NCBI GenBank assembly: GCA_030411725.1
Contig: MU839828.1
Span: 1,178,001 to 1,242,000, forward strand
Length of the DNA stretch: 64,000 bases
DNA from: Echria macrotheca
Taxonomy: Eukaryota > Ascomycota > Sordariomycetes > Sordariales > Schizotheciaceae
Reading direction: 5' to 3'
Under the pieces are notes generated by a model. That model did no database searches, was not told the DNA's origin, and saw only the letters and a program-made list of their open reading frames with translations. Every line of letters starts with the position of its first letter. Within the stretch, counting starts at the first letter, position 1. Positions 20,864 to 31,113 of this stretch are shown piece after piece. Position numbers and translations under genes: made by a program.

Positions 20864-22926
20864 GGTGGCGGTTAGATAGGTAGGTACCTAGCGTTCGAAG
20901 ATTGGATAGAAGTTATTGGTAGAATGTCTGTACTGGAGCTGACGGTAATTCTCTGCTGAACCCAAACTCATACTCGCGGAAGATATGGCCCTTTTTATAT
21001 TGCCTTGGCAGCAAGCCTTCGAGGTGTTGAGTGCTAGCGTGAGAATGCCTCGGAACCATCACGACGACGTTTACGGGCCATCCAAGCGAGCAACTCTTAC
21101 CAAGAGCACCAAGCTTCTCGTCTTCAAATGCCGCTCGGCTTAGATGGCACTGTTACAAGGAACCATCAGTAAACAAACTACGTCAAGGATGTACGGAACT
21201 TCTGTAGAGGTGCCGACTTCTTCGCGATAGTGAGATTAGTAACGCGGGTGGTGGTTAGGTACGTACTGTTGTTTCCCGATACCAGGCTGACAGTGCCTCG
21301 TTTCACAGTCCTCCAAGGGGAAGGCGCGTCATTTAGACTCTTCAAACGGAAGGTAGCCAGTGTTTGTTGTCCGACACAGTCACGTTCATCGAAAGATGTC
21401 AGTGTTTCGAAGATTCTACAACTTCCTTGTTCACGCATTTGAAGCCGCAAAGTTCCGCTTGATTCCCGCCAAAAGCCTCGATTCGACTTGGAGGAGGTAC
21501 AGAAAGATGGTTCTGGACAACTTCGCGAGTCGTTTCGCGTTTCTTTTAGTGCATCTACTTGAGTACCTACCCGATTTGAACGCCATTGCTCGAGACATCA
21601 CCGATCAAGCGCGGTGTTTACAACGTGTGAAGGGATTTCAAGACGCAAGTGCGTACCTATGAAAGTACAGAAACCGTCAGAAACTCCGTGCTTAGGACTT
21701 TTAAGGCATTGCATATCGCCGATGCCACGCCACCACCTCGTCGAGGCATGGGACGTCTTAGGCCACTCAAACAGACATATCTAGCCACAAGAGGCAGCAC
21801 CAATGATATTGGTCATCAGAGGGTGATTCTAAAAGTCCAGAGTCTCCCAAGACCCCTCTCAGGGGACTTTTGGATCACCTTCGTTTAGTTCGCAACCCGG
21901 TTCGAGCTTGAGACAACAAACCGGTTCGGGTTTGAGACAAAACTCTCAGATTTCCCGCAGATCGACCCGGAGAGACGCCATCGATGTTTGAAGCAAATAC
22001 CAATTCGAGCCTTTTGCTGTCCATCATGCAGGATGGCTCCAAATTTGCAAGGACAAAACTATCTGCATACCTAGCCTTGGCCAGGCTTTTTCTTCGCCTT
22101 CCTTAACGGATCATCCGTTCTTTGACACGGGAATACGTAGCGTCAACTGCATTGGATATTTCCACACTTCTTCTGACAAGCACTTTATGGAAGGTGTCCG
22201 GGTCTAGATAGTCAATTCAAACTAGTGGCCCTGGATGGGGCCCCCAAGTCAGGTAAGGTACCTACCTACCCAAGTTTGCCAATCGACAGTGCCTGGGGTA
22301 GAAATCTTAGTACCTCCAGCAAGATTACCCCCCTTGGCATCCATGTAATTCTAGACCGCGCCATCAGCGGCAAGTCCTATTATTGGCAAGATATCAGCTA
22401 GAGATACCGTTTCGTCGGTTTATCTCCACTGTGGATGCACCAAATCTTAGCTAGGTAGGTACCTAGGTACCTTAGCCTTCATCGTCGAAGCCAGATAGCG
22501 TACCCTGCAGCATCCCATCAGCGGGTAGGCACTCGGGTTATCATCTCGGATGATAGGCCGCTCACTGGAGTGTACATAAATAAGTTGCCTTGGCGTCTAT
22601 GTGCATCCAAGATAACATAGAGACGTCTATTTGCCGTGGTCGCTGCCCAACCCCGATGTGGGTATAAGCCCCAGTGTTATCAGAGCAAGTCGTCGGTGAT
22701 TGGCAGGGTTATCATGAGGGTGCCATTTAATATTCTGGAAAACTGCTACAAACAGCCATATAAACAGCTTAACCCGTCAAGAATTAGGCTAATACATGTT
22801 CGGTACCCTAACCTCGGCAAGTCGTCCGACTCGACGACGGCTGGAAACTAGATAATGGAAGATGACTTGACTGACATGTTCAAGCTTGTGATGCCGACAA
22901 AAAAATCACAGTCCAGGGACGTCAAG
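20864..22926. other. Intergenic, divergent promoters
   Basis: About 2 kb holding the promoters of the peptide gene and of the second DUF1996 gene. It contains AGGTACCTAGGTACC-type palindromes (near 20881 and 22447), a 24-bp-spaced direct repeat CCGGTTCGRGYTTGAGACAA (21897-21940), and no supported gene. Confidence 0.55.
21896..21940. repeat. Two-copy tandem repeat of 24 bp
   Basis: Units CCCGGTTCGAGCTTGAGACA and ACCGGTTCGGGTTTGAGACA are spaced 24 bp apart; the differences are transitions except at the first base. Confidence 0.6.
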
Positions 22927-23988
22927 ATGAAGGCGAACATGTTGAGCCAGCTCACACTCTTCGCCCTTGCGGGCTCCGCCCATGCAGCCTTGCGGTTCGG
23001 CTGCTCCACCATCACGGTCCAGCGACTCGATCCCGTCGTCGAGCCCGGCAAGATCCCTTCGGCTCATGTGCACCAAATCGTGGGCGGAAATGCATTCAAC
23101 GCCACTATGGAGGGCGACATCGGCGAGAAGGGGACCTGCACGACCTGCGCCTACACCGAAGACTTCTCCAACTACTGGACGGCCGTCATGTACTTCCGCC
23201 ACGAGAACGGGTCCTACAAGCGGGTGCCACAATATCCCAACGCCCAGCTCGGCACCGAGGGCAAGGACGCGCCCGACATAAAGGCGGGCATGACCATTTA
23301 CTACTCTCAAAAGGACCTCAACTCGAACGGGAACCAGTTCATCCGCGCCTTCCCACCGGGCTTCCGCATGACAGTCGGCAGCCCGTCGGCCAGCACGGCC
23401 AGCTACGGCCAGAGCCACCCCGGGCTGCGATACACGTGCCTCCAGACAATACTGACACGCGGCGGCGAGACGGCCGACTTCCCCACCAAGCCGTGCCCGG
23501 CCGGCATCATGGCGATCCACCACTTCCCGGCGTGCTGGGACGGCAAGAACCTCGACAGCCCGAACCACCAAGACCACATGTACGCGACGACCAAGGGCGG
23601 CTTCCAGGAGGCGGCGCCGTGTCCGGCGTCGCACCCGGTGCGCGTCGCGCAGGTTGCCTACGAGACCATGTGGAACACGACCGTGTTCAAGGACATGTGG
23701 CCCAAGAACAGCAACAAGCAGCCGTTTGTGTGGTCGTTCGAGGGCAATGGGTACGGCACGCACGCCGACTACCTGTTCGGGTGGAAGGGCGACAGCCTGC
23801 AGCGCGCGATGAACTCGACGTGCATGTTCCACAAGTGCGGCAGCCCTGGCGTGCAGGGCATCCTGAAGACGCAGACGGTTGCCGAGATGAACAATTGCGC
23901 GGTGAAGAAGATGGTGGACGAGGATGTCGACGGGTGGCTCGACCGGTTGCCGGGACAAGATGTGATGCCGATGCGGTTCAGAGACTGA
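22927..23988 (+). CDS. Secreted DUF1996 protein, intronless
   Basis: Single exon of 353 aa from the ATG at 22927, chosen because it opens a proper signal peptide (MLSQLTLFALAGSAHA within residues 5-20); an earlier in-frame ATG at 22855 would add 24 charged residues before it. The domain follows the same motif order as the paralogue at 17325: LRFGCSTITVQRLDPVVEPG, HVHQIVGGNAFN, YTEDFSNYWTAVMYFR, PPGFRMTVG, FPACWDGKNLDSPNHQDHM, DYLFGWKGDSLQRAMN and DVDGWLDRLPG. Function is unknown in the family; secretion to wall or medium is expected. It lacks all four introns of its neighbour. Confidence 0.9.
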   Translation: MKANMLSQLTLFALAGSAHAALRFGCSTITVQRLDPVVEPGKIPSAHVHQIVGGNAFNATMEGDIGEKGTCTTCAYTEDFSNYWTAVMYFRHENGSYKRVPQYPNAQLGTEGKDAPDIKAGMTIYYSQKDLNSNGNQFIRAFPPGFRMTVGSPSASTASYGQSHPGLRYTCLQTILTRGGETADFPTKPCPAGIMAIHHFPACWDGKNLDSPNHQDHMYATTKGGFQEAAPCPASHPVRVAQVAYETMWNTTVFKDMWPKNSNKQPFVWSFEGNGYGTHADYLFGWKGDSLQRAMNSTCMFHKCGSPGVQGILKTQTVAEMNNCAVKKMVDEDVDGWLDRLPGQDVMPMRFRD

Positions 23989-24548
23989 TGAGAAATTCTA
24001 TGTATTTTTCGTGATCAGCACTGCAGTGTTGTAATGTGTGCTTGAAAGATGTTGGTCCCCCCCTTTTTTTGTTGTGAGGCGTCATCAAAGTTGCCCTGAG
24101 AACCCCTGGCGGACGCACGTGGGCTGCGGGAAGGTCGAATTTCCTTTGGGGGATTTTTAGTGGCTCACGGGTGTTATCATCGGTGTCGTTCTCGGATCCA
24201 AGCGGCCAGAACGTGCTGCATGCGACGTCTTAATTTGGCGGTGCGGCTGGGCACGCGGCCTGGATGGCGCCTTGCTATCAACGCCACGGCCCGTCCGTCT
24301 TACCACAGCATGCGCCGCCCAGGATCGCCCCGGAAACCCCAGCCTCTGCGCTGTCTTTCCGCCATTATGTTTGCCAGCATTTTGCACGTTTTGACGGGCA
24401 TGGATGATGACCAGCGCCTCCCCCGCCCACGCGTTCCAACGTGCCGGCATGCATCTAGCCCCCCGGTCTTCAAAACCGGGTGCGCGCGCACTCACGTAGG
24501 TTCCGCCAGACTTTGCTCTTCCAGATGAAAGCTTGTCTCAACGTCGAG
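23989..24548. other. Intergenic, no gene seen
   Basis: About 560 bp between the DUF1996 gene and the deacetylase gene. No coding signal beyond the possible alternative start at 24525 of the downstream gene. Confidence 0.5.
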
Positions 24549-26086
24549 ATGAAAGTACGAGATCCTCTCGTGGCGATTTTGGCTGCAACGCTGGTTCCGG
24601 GCCCGCTCCTAGCTGCCTGTCAGTCGCTGCCCTCGGAAAAGGGGCCGGCACTGGTGAGGCGGGCGGGTTCCGGTGCACCGTGCGGCCCGACTGCCGGGAA
24701 CGCAATATGCGATGCGGGACTCTGCTGTTCTGAGAATGTAGGTGCCACATACAAAAAGCCTCAGGGACTCTTGTTGACCGTTCTTGCTCAGGGAATCTGC
24801 GGGACCGGCGGCGCTTTCTGTAGCGGACCTGCGTGTCAACTATCCTATGGACCAGCTTGCGATGGAAATCAAATACCGGCGGGCACCGACACATCCAAGA
24901 CGCCACGACCACTTTTTGGCAGCATCCCATACGGCGTCGACATCAGCCACTGCTCTGTCAAGGGCAAAGTCGCTCTCACCTTTGACGATGGACCGTACAT
25001 CTACACCACCGAGCTGCTGGACCTCCTGAAGCGAAACAACGTCCCGGCTACCTTTTTCGTCGTGGGCAACAACGCGGGCAAGGGTCAAATCAACGACCCC
25101 AAGTCGGGATATACGCCGATCATACAGCGGATGATCGCCGATGGTCACCAGGTCGGAAGCCACACGTGGAGTCATCAAGACTTGAACGCCATGACGCCGC
25201 AGCAACGAAAAGCCCAGATTGTCAACAACGAGATAGCATTGAGCAGCATCCTCGGTGTGATTCCAACGTATCTCCGACCACCATACACCAGCTGCGGCGC
25301 CGACTGCTACAACGACCTCAAATCCTTCGGGTATCATGTGGTAAGCGGACAACATCAGAAAAGAACCCTTACTCTCGCCCCCTGTATACAGAAACAGTTC
25401 GATGGAATAGTTGAGTTGAAATAAAATACTGATTCACAGCCAAGGTAAACTACGACATCGACACCCGCGACTGGGAAAACGGCGGCGTCAACGCAAAGTC
25501 CATCTACCAAAACATCCTCGCCCAACAACCCGCGGCAAACTCCCAATGGCTCACCCTCGCCCACGACGTCCAGGAGTTCACCGTCCACGAGCTCGCCCAG
25601 TTCATGATCGACAAGGCCAAGGCGGCCGGCTACGACCTCGTCACCGTCGGCGCCTGCCTCGGCGATCCGCCCGGGAATTGGTACCGGGACCCCGGCACTG
25701 GCGCAGCAAGAGACGCGAGGGGGGCGAGTCCCTCCTCCAACACCCAGGCGGCAGCGGCGGCGACGAATCAGAGGGTTGCTACGGCGTCGAAGTCGAGCAC
25801 TACGGAGACGGAGAAGAAAGCTGTTACTACGCCGACGCCGACGCCGGTGTCGCAGTCTAATTTTCACTTGGGGGCGGGTTCGACTGCGGCTACGAAGACT
25901 ACGAGCACATCGGCGGGTTTGTTGGGGCCTTCTTCTACGGCTGCCGTTGCGTCGCCGAGAGTCCCGGGTGTGGTTGGTCTGAGGGCGGCACCGGCTCCAA
26001 CGTTCCTGGCGGTGCTTGGTGGAGGGAGTGTAGTGCTGGGGTTGTTGCTTGGATTCCTTGGTGTGGCACTTTTCATGGCGTTTTGA
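24549..26086 (+). CDS. Chitin deacetylase with CBM18 chitin-binding module
   Basis: Exons 24549-24737, 24792-25340 and 25445-26086 give 459 aa. After a signal peptide (KVRDPLVAILAATLVPGPLL), a CBM18/hevein-like module runs over about residues 43-85 (CGPTAGNAICDAGLCCSEN, then GICGTGGAFCSGPACQ). The NodB deacetylase domain follows with VALTFDDGPY (metal-binding Asp pair), SHTWSH (metal His) and LRPPY, all intact. The tail is Ser/Thr-rich and ends in a hydrophobic segment (VVLGLLLGFLGVALFMAF), consistent with membrane or GPI-type anchoring. The enzyme likely converts chitin to chitosan at the wall. The first intron is 54 nt and has no in-frame stop; the second ends at an AAG acceptor. An ATG at 24525 would extend the N-terminus by eight residues. 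Confidence 0.9.
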
Positions 26087-26357
26087 CGGAGAAAAATGAC
26101 GTTGGCAAAGATATACATGATGGTTTATGAGAATATTTCAAGAGATGAGGGACGCGATCGATTTGTAGCTGATATACCACTTGGGAGGTAGAGCTAGATA
26201 ATAGCTAATTGTTATCCTAATAAAAGGAGAAAAAGCCTCTGCGCAACCCTTCTTTGAAGCTGGCAGTGTACGACAATATTGGTAGCAGAAAAAAACACTC
26301 AGGGGTCTTTGCAACACGTCCTGGGTCATCTTCCATCCCAGCTGTCTTCAATGACAC
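26087..26357. other. Intergenic, no gene seen
   Basis: Short spacer between convergent reading directions. Confidence 0.4.
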
Positions 26358-26504
26358 TCAAACGGGCCGGGAGTCAAACCTATACCCAAACGGACCTACA
26401 CAATCACCCATCGGACGACTCGCATCAGCGCCAGGAACCTGTTCATCCAAGTTAGCCCGACATCACCACCACCAGCGTCTTACGAAGAAGAAGAAAAAAG
26501 GGCG

Positions 26505-26550
26505 GGGAGAGAGCGAGAGAGAGTGAGAGAGAGAAAGAAAGATAGAAAAG
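26505..26550. repeat. GA-rich microsatellite
   Basis: An irregular GAGAGA/GAAAGA tract lying within the predicted last intron of the DJ-1 pseudogene. Confidence 0.7.
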
Positions 26551-26630
26551 AAAAAAGCTCACTCCATGCACAACCGAATACGGATCCCAAGCCCGATCAG
26601 TATGCGGCGCATACTCCACAGCATTAACAA

Positions 26631-26649
26631 CCCCCCCCCCCCCCCCCCC
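26631..26649. repeat. Homopolymer of 19 C
   Basis: An uninterrupted C run at the damaged junction of the DJ-1 pseudogene. It may also be a sequencing or assembly weak point. Confidence 0.9.
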
Positions 26650-26916
26650 ACTCCACCGCCTCTTCCTCCCCAAGGAAGAACCCCCTCAAAAAAGCATACC
26701 TACACCATATCCATCCCCGCCGACACGCCCGAGCTAGCTAGTCCCGGGGTGGCGAGCTGGCTGGGACCGGGCCGGGCCGGGGTCTTTCCAGATCATCTAG
26801 AGGGTCATGTTGAAGGTCTGGTGCCTGAGAGCTGTGATCCCCGGGGGTTTTGTTGGTGTTATTACGGGGATGCGGCTTGATTGTCTGTTGGGGTTCGTAC
26901 GAATAAAAAAGAAAAG

Positions 26917-27058
26917 TGATGGGGGTGTGTGGGTGAACTCATCCATAGATCTATCTGAGCTATGGTGGTGATGCGTAGGTGCAAGAAGGTGGAAAAGGCT
27001 GGAAGGTCCAGGATGGAAGATATGGTGGTGTGGGGCCTACGGCACCCACCCCACAACA
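26917..27058. repeat. Left LTR, 142 bp
   Basis: Identical to the right LTR at 137 of 142 positions. All five differences (element positions 2, 11, 15, 28 and 48) are CpA-to-TpA changes or their complement, with the original base kept here. Confidence 0.88.
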
Positions 27059-27117
27059 CGCCCCCTTATCCTGGCCTCTACCGCCGGTAAAAACCATCCT
27101 TCCTATCTGGGTAAAAT

Positions 27118-27608
27118 AGAGAAGGTCTATTTCTACCGTAGTGCCATACATAACCCCAACCCTGCAAAGGAAAGGTACATCCAGAATTCTGCCGCCGCAC
27201 CACCACCACCACCACCACCACCACCACCGCCATCGCCATTCCAGACCATTTGCTACGCAATTAAAGCTATTACAACTATACCTATTTACGGCCAAGCAAC
27301 AGCGTACGCCGCGTACGCTGCGCAGTTGAGCTTGTAACCGTAATTGAAGTTGATGACGGCGAAGAGGAGCTAGTCGTACCCCTCCGCCGGCAATCCTTCA
27401 ATTACGGAACCGGTTTTAATCGTTAGAAACAGCAAAAATGGAAGAATTGAGAGCGACCTTGCTTGCTTGCTTGCCTATTTGTTTGCCTGGCAAAGGCACT
27501 GTATTGCTGGCGGTCGCTTGCGCTGAGGAAGGTGGTGAAGAAAGGTGGGGAAACTTGCTTGTACTACGGTAGAAATAGCCAAAGGGTACGGTAGAAATAG
27601 ACCTTCTC
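27118..27608. repeat. Nested inverted repeat of 22 bp
   Basis: GAGAAGGTCTATTTCTACCG followed by TA near 27118-27140 returns as its reverse complement near 27586-27608. The enclosed 0.5 kb contains a (CAC)n tract (27199-27230). No target duplication is evident. A second partial copy (TACGGTAGAAATAG) precedes the right arm. Confidence 0.65.
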
Positions 27609-28522
27609 AAAAGTAAAGCTATCTACAGGGCTCGTACGCCCCCTTAAATCCAGATGCCTGGTGTTGAGGGTATCCCAGCTTCCCGATATCCCTATCCTTC
27701 TGCTCTTGTGACTCCTCCTCATACCTCAAATCCATCCAGTAACCTCTTATTATAATCCGCACTCCCGGTAGTTGTTATCGATATCGTGATCCTTATATCT
27801 TTTAGTGGTTATTATCTTATCGTAATCCGTATATTTTGGTGGTTATTATTTTGAGTGTGTTTGGCATCTTTAGTTGTTGGGAAAGGGTTAATTAGCTTGC
27901 GCAAAGGTAGGGTAATCGTATTGAAAAGAAAGTAAAATAAGTGTCGTGATTGAGTGGAATCTTGTTGCTTTAAGGGCTCTTTTTTGCCTTAGTTGCTTTA
28001 AATAGGGTTTTTACTTGTGGCCTTCGGTAAGGGCTTTATATGGGTTATTTTATCGGCTGGAGTATTTGTAGGTTAGGGTTAATTATGCTAAGGACGCGTT
28101 TCCTGCGGTAATTTATAAGAAGTTTTTCACGTTTTTTGAGGCTAGATAATCCGTATAATCGCTAAGGCTACTAGGCAAATAATTTTAATAGTTTTCTCAA
28201 TCGCAAATAGCTTTAAAATTAATTAATTGTAATTGTAATTGTTTTAGGTAGTTATTATTATCGAAAGGGCTGATTTTGGCTTGTGGCGCTATAGCTTGCG
28301 TAGTGGGTGATCGTTTTAAATAACGGGTTATTAATTTTTAATATAGTTTTAACGTATTTGTTATAGTGGGGTAACGGTTGCTTGCCGCGTACTCTTTAGG
28401 TTGGCCCTTTTGCGCGCGTTATAGGCCCTAACGCGCTTCAGGTATTTTATTAACTACACGTAGGAGGTAAAAGTTGTAAATAGTGTTAAAAACGATTAAT
28501 AAGCGGAAATAGGCTTATAACC

Positions 28523-28664
28523 TAATGGGGGTATGTAGGTGAACTCATCTATAGATCTATCTGAGCTATAGTGGTGATGCGTAGGTGCAAGAAGGTGGAA
28601 AAGGCTGGAAGGTCCAGGATGGAAGATATGGTGGTGTGGGGCCTACGGCACCCACCCCACAACA
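28523..28664. repeat. Right LTR, 142 bp
   Basis: Starts TAATGGGGGTA because the terminal TG has become TA; the other four differences from the left LTR are also RIP-type transitions. Followed directly by AAAAG. Confidence 0.88.
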
Positions 28665-28742
28665 AAAAGGCATGAAACTCACTAGCTGGAAGATGTCGAG
28701 TGCTCCGATGACATCTAGGGGCTGGAAACCGGGGAAGAGGAT

Positions 28743-29528
28743 CTATAGTAGCAGGTTAGTCGTCATACTTGGCGAGACGGAGTTTGGGTTCGGCGTGCAA
28801 TGCCCACAGAGAGAGCTCTGGTCGGATCGTATGTGCTCTGCGCACCCACGCCAACACTGAGAGCCAACCAGCACTGGAGGACCGCTGCTGCTTTACCCAT
28901 GATTTGTAAAGTCTAGATGGGTCTTTTGGTGTCGGTATTGGAGTTGGATATGCACTGGATCACTCTTCTAGAGCGCTTCACACCCTTCTTATCCATGCTG
29001 TCGAAGGCCCAGCTCGGCATCTCAGCCAACAAAGAAAAGGTTTAAAGGGCTAAAAGATATTGCTGGATTCCAATGTGTGAGAGTTCCAAACAAACTGTAA
29101 TGCTACTGCTTGGCATTCGGCTTGGTAGTATACACATAGACCTGACAACCATCTCGTAGTTCCTGAACCAACTACACGTGATCAATCCGGAGATTTTCTT
29201 TCCTTCTTACAGGCCTATACCATACTGAAATCCCCACTCGCTCTCGTATAAACCTGATCCTGAGTCAATTTCCTTCCCCTGCTTTGGGGTCCTTTGAACG
29301 CACGGGACAACGCTGAGCAGGTTTGCGCAATTTGGACCGTGATACTTGCTCAGAGGGGAGTTGCCAAATCCGACCGACGTCAGATGAGTCCGAGTTCGCC
29401 AAGCCATGTGTGTCGTCCACCGTAGCGAGAATTGTTTTCTACTTATTCTTTCCTACATCCAACCCAATGCTAGTTCGGTGAAAATGCTATGCCGTACGCC
29501 GTCCACATAACCACGACAAATAACTCCA
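28743..29528. other. Intergenic, no gene seen
   Basis: Would include the lost 5' end of the DJ-1 gene. A 26-nt GTATGACGACTAACCTGCTA-type stretch before 28742 looks like the end of an intron, but no clean first exon was found. Confidence 0.45.
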
Positions 29529-31113
29529 CTAGTAGGGTTTCTGAGCATAAACCACGTGGCTGGACAAGAGATCAGTGGTCAGCCATATTCAATACAACAA
29601 GCGCCAAACAAACTCACAAGTTATTGTACCCATGAATCCGCTGCGTTTTGAGCTCGCTCCGCACTTGAGCCACCAGAGCGTGAACCTGTGGTTCGTCCCA
29701 CCCCAATACGTCGCACATCAACCGCAAACTGAAGGCCTCGAGGCCATAGAGACAAGCCATGAGGTTGAAGAGACCAATTTCCTTGAGAACCTTGTCTTTA
29801 GGCCATGCTCCCAAGGGCAACTTGAATACTCGGTGCGTGATGTTGACGAACCCGGCGTCCCTAACCCATCCTTCGAGCTGTGGGCCGGGATTCGGTTCTC
29901 GCCCGGCTCTCAAGGTTGCTTCGACTTCTAGGTGAATCCATTTGTGCGTGCTGCTTTGCTCGGTAAGAGTCCCATCATCGGAGCGGACCATCATTTCATA
30001 GTCTTGAAACTCCACCCAACCACCAGGGCGGAGATTGCTGTACTCATGTCAGCTGGCTCAAGGCATGCAGCCCAGCACAATCAGGACTCACTCGAAGACA
30101 TTTCGAACCAGTGATGGCCAGTCCCGGATAGCAGAGACAAGGTAACGAGAAAAGATGAAATCAAAGGGGGCATGGTAAGACCATGGACTCTCGATGTCGT
30201 CCACTTCAAATTTGACGTTGGGAGGAATCCTGTCATATTCGGTCAGAAGGTACGTCTTTGGTTGGCTGCGCCTCCGACATACCAAAACGGTTGTATAGGG
30301 CTGAGGTCGTTTCCGAGAACCTAATGCAGATGGCACCGTTAAGCACTGTCTGTGGTGGAGTCTTTCGAGGGAGAAGACATACCTCTATCCCGGGATGCTG
30401 ATCCGCAAAGTCCAAGGCCCCTAACATCAAACTTGATCAGTATTCTGGTCTGAGCGTCAGCAACAAGGAATTTAGGCATACAGATTCCCGTGCCCGTTCC
30501 CATATCAAGGACACGGTGCGTTCTTGCAAGGTCAATCGGTGCAAGGTGGAGTTGGCGGCCAAGAGCCCTGGTGAAGACCTCGTGCATCAAGTCAAGTCGG
30601 TCCATTTCATGCTAGATACGGGCAACCCGCAACGTTAGCAACCACCAACAAATGGACAGGTATTGGGGGGACAGTTCAACCTGATCATTCGGCATGGAAT
30701 AGCCTTGCGACAAGGTGTTAGCACCACCAGTGACGTTATTTACGCGGAACATGTCGGCGAGGGGGCTTACTCCCGGGACGGAAGGCGTGGTAGCGCCGTC
30801 CATGTTCTATGGGGTAATCCAGAGCACTGGATGTGAGGGGGCGTGTGTAGCTGGATCTGCAATCCAGATTAGACGGTGCAAGTTGCCATTGCCAAGCTGA
30901 GGAGGAGGCTCACAGAGTAGATGCGATGGCGGAATCGGCATCTTCAAGCTGGGAGAGTTGCCCCCCGATCAGAACAGTGGACCCGGGATTCTGGCACGGG
31001 AGGGTCAGTTGGTGGCTTACTGCGTCGTCGACCTGGATCGGGCCCGGGTTCTCGGACTCGAGCACATTTGTTGTTGCGCCTCCCCCTGTTGCCGTTGCTG
31101 GCCGGGTTGACAT
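29529..31113 (-). CDS. LaeA-like SAM-dependent methyltransferase, ten exons
   Basis: Minus-strand exons 31113-31021, 30948-30914, 30856-30771, 30703-30681, 30611-30482, 30420-30383, 30320-30283, 30229-30092, 30037-29618 and 29559-29529 join in frame to 343 aa. The N-terminus reads PLTSSALDYPIEHGRRYHAF then RPGSYSMPND, the usual leader of this family. The SAM-binding core is HRVLDMGTGTGIWALDFADQ, HPGIEVLGNDLSPIQP, then PPNVKFEVDDIESPW and FDFIFSRYLVSAIRDWPSLV. The end is RIHGYNNFHVVYAQKPY. Relatives include the secondary-metabolism regulator LaeA and many enzymes acting on small molecules, so the substrate is open. The first intron (72 nt) has no stop and could be read through. The intron starting GTTGAA after MPNDQ is a weak donor. 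No biosynthetic core enzyme is adjacent. Confidence 0.85.

Larger units (their letters stand above)
26912..28669. mobile_element. TRIM-like LTR element with AAAAG target duplication
   Basis: Direct repeats of 142 bp at 26917-27058 and 28523-28664 enclose 1464 bp. The first repeat starts TGATGGGGGTG and both end CCCCACAACA, fitting the TG...CA rule. AAAAG occurs immediately outside both ends (26912-26916 and 28665-28669), a 5-bp duplication typical of LTR retrotransposons. The interior has no gag, protease, reverse transcriptase or integrase frame and becomes very AT-rich to the right, so this is a non-autonomous or decayed element. It lies inside the DJ-1 pseudogene. Confidence 0.85.
26358..28742 (-). 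pseudogene. DJ-1/PfpI family gene split by a terminal-repeat element
   Basis: The N-terminal strand-helix of a fungal DJ-1/PfpI (ThiJ) protein lies at 28742-28683 (ILFPGFQPLDVIGALDIFQL), bounded by splice-like CTATAG and GTGAGT. C-terminal exons lie at about 26633-26563 (VVNAVEYAPHTDRAWDPYSV then VHG) and 26438-26358 (VPGADASRPMGDCVGPFGYR then FDSRPV and stop), also joined by a clean GT-AG intron. Between them is the 1748-bp element at 26917-28664. On either side of it there is too little DNA (about 300 bp) for the roughly 130 residues that should contain the nucleophile cysteine. A pure C19 tract at 26631-26649 sits at the break, and the remaining middle frame has stops. The gene is therefore deleted internally as well as interrupted, and should be non-functional. 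Exon edges around the break are inference. Confidence 0.7.

Noticed and set aside
21841..21871. Small hairpin AAGACCCCTCTCAGGGGACTT
   Set aside because: Short, no adjacent gene end that would make it a terminator; eukaryotic context gives it no clear meaning.
22906..23958. 350-codon minus-strand frame antisense to the DUF1996 gene
   Set aside because: It is the Arg/Val/His-rich shadow of a strongly biased coding exon on the other strand.
26700..26880. SSGVSAGMDMV-like translation as the late DJ-1 motif
   Set aside because: It resembles the C-terminal half of DJ-1 proteins but is in a different frame from neighbouring pieces and interrupted by stops; too weak to place as an exon.
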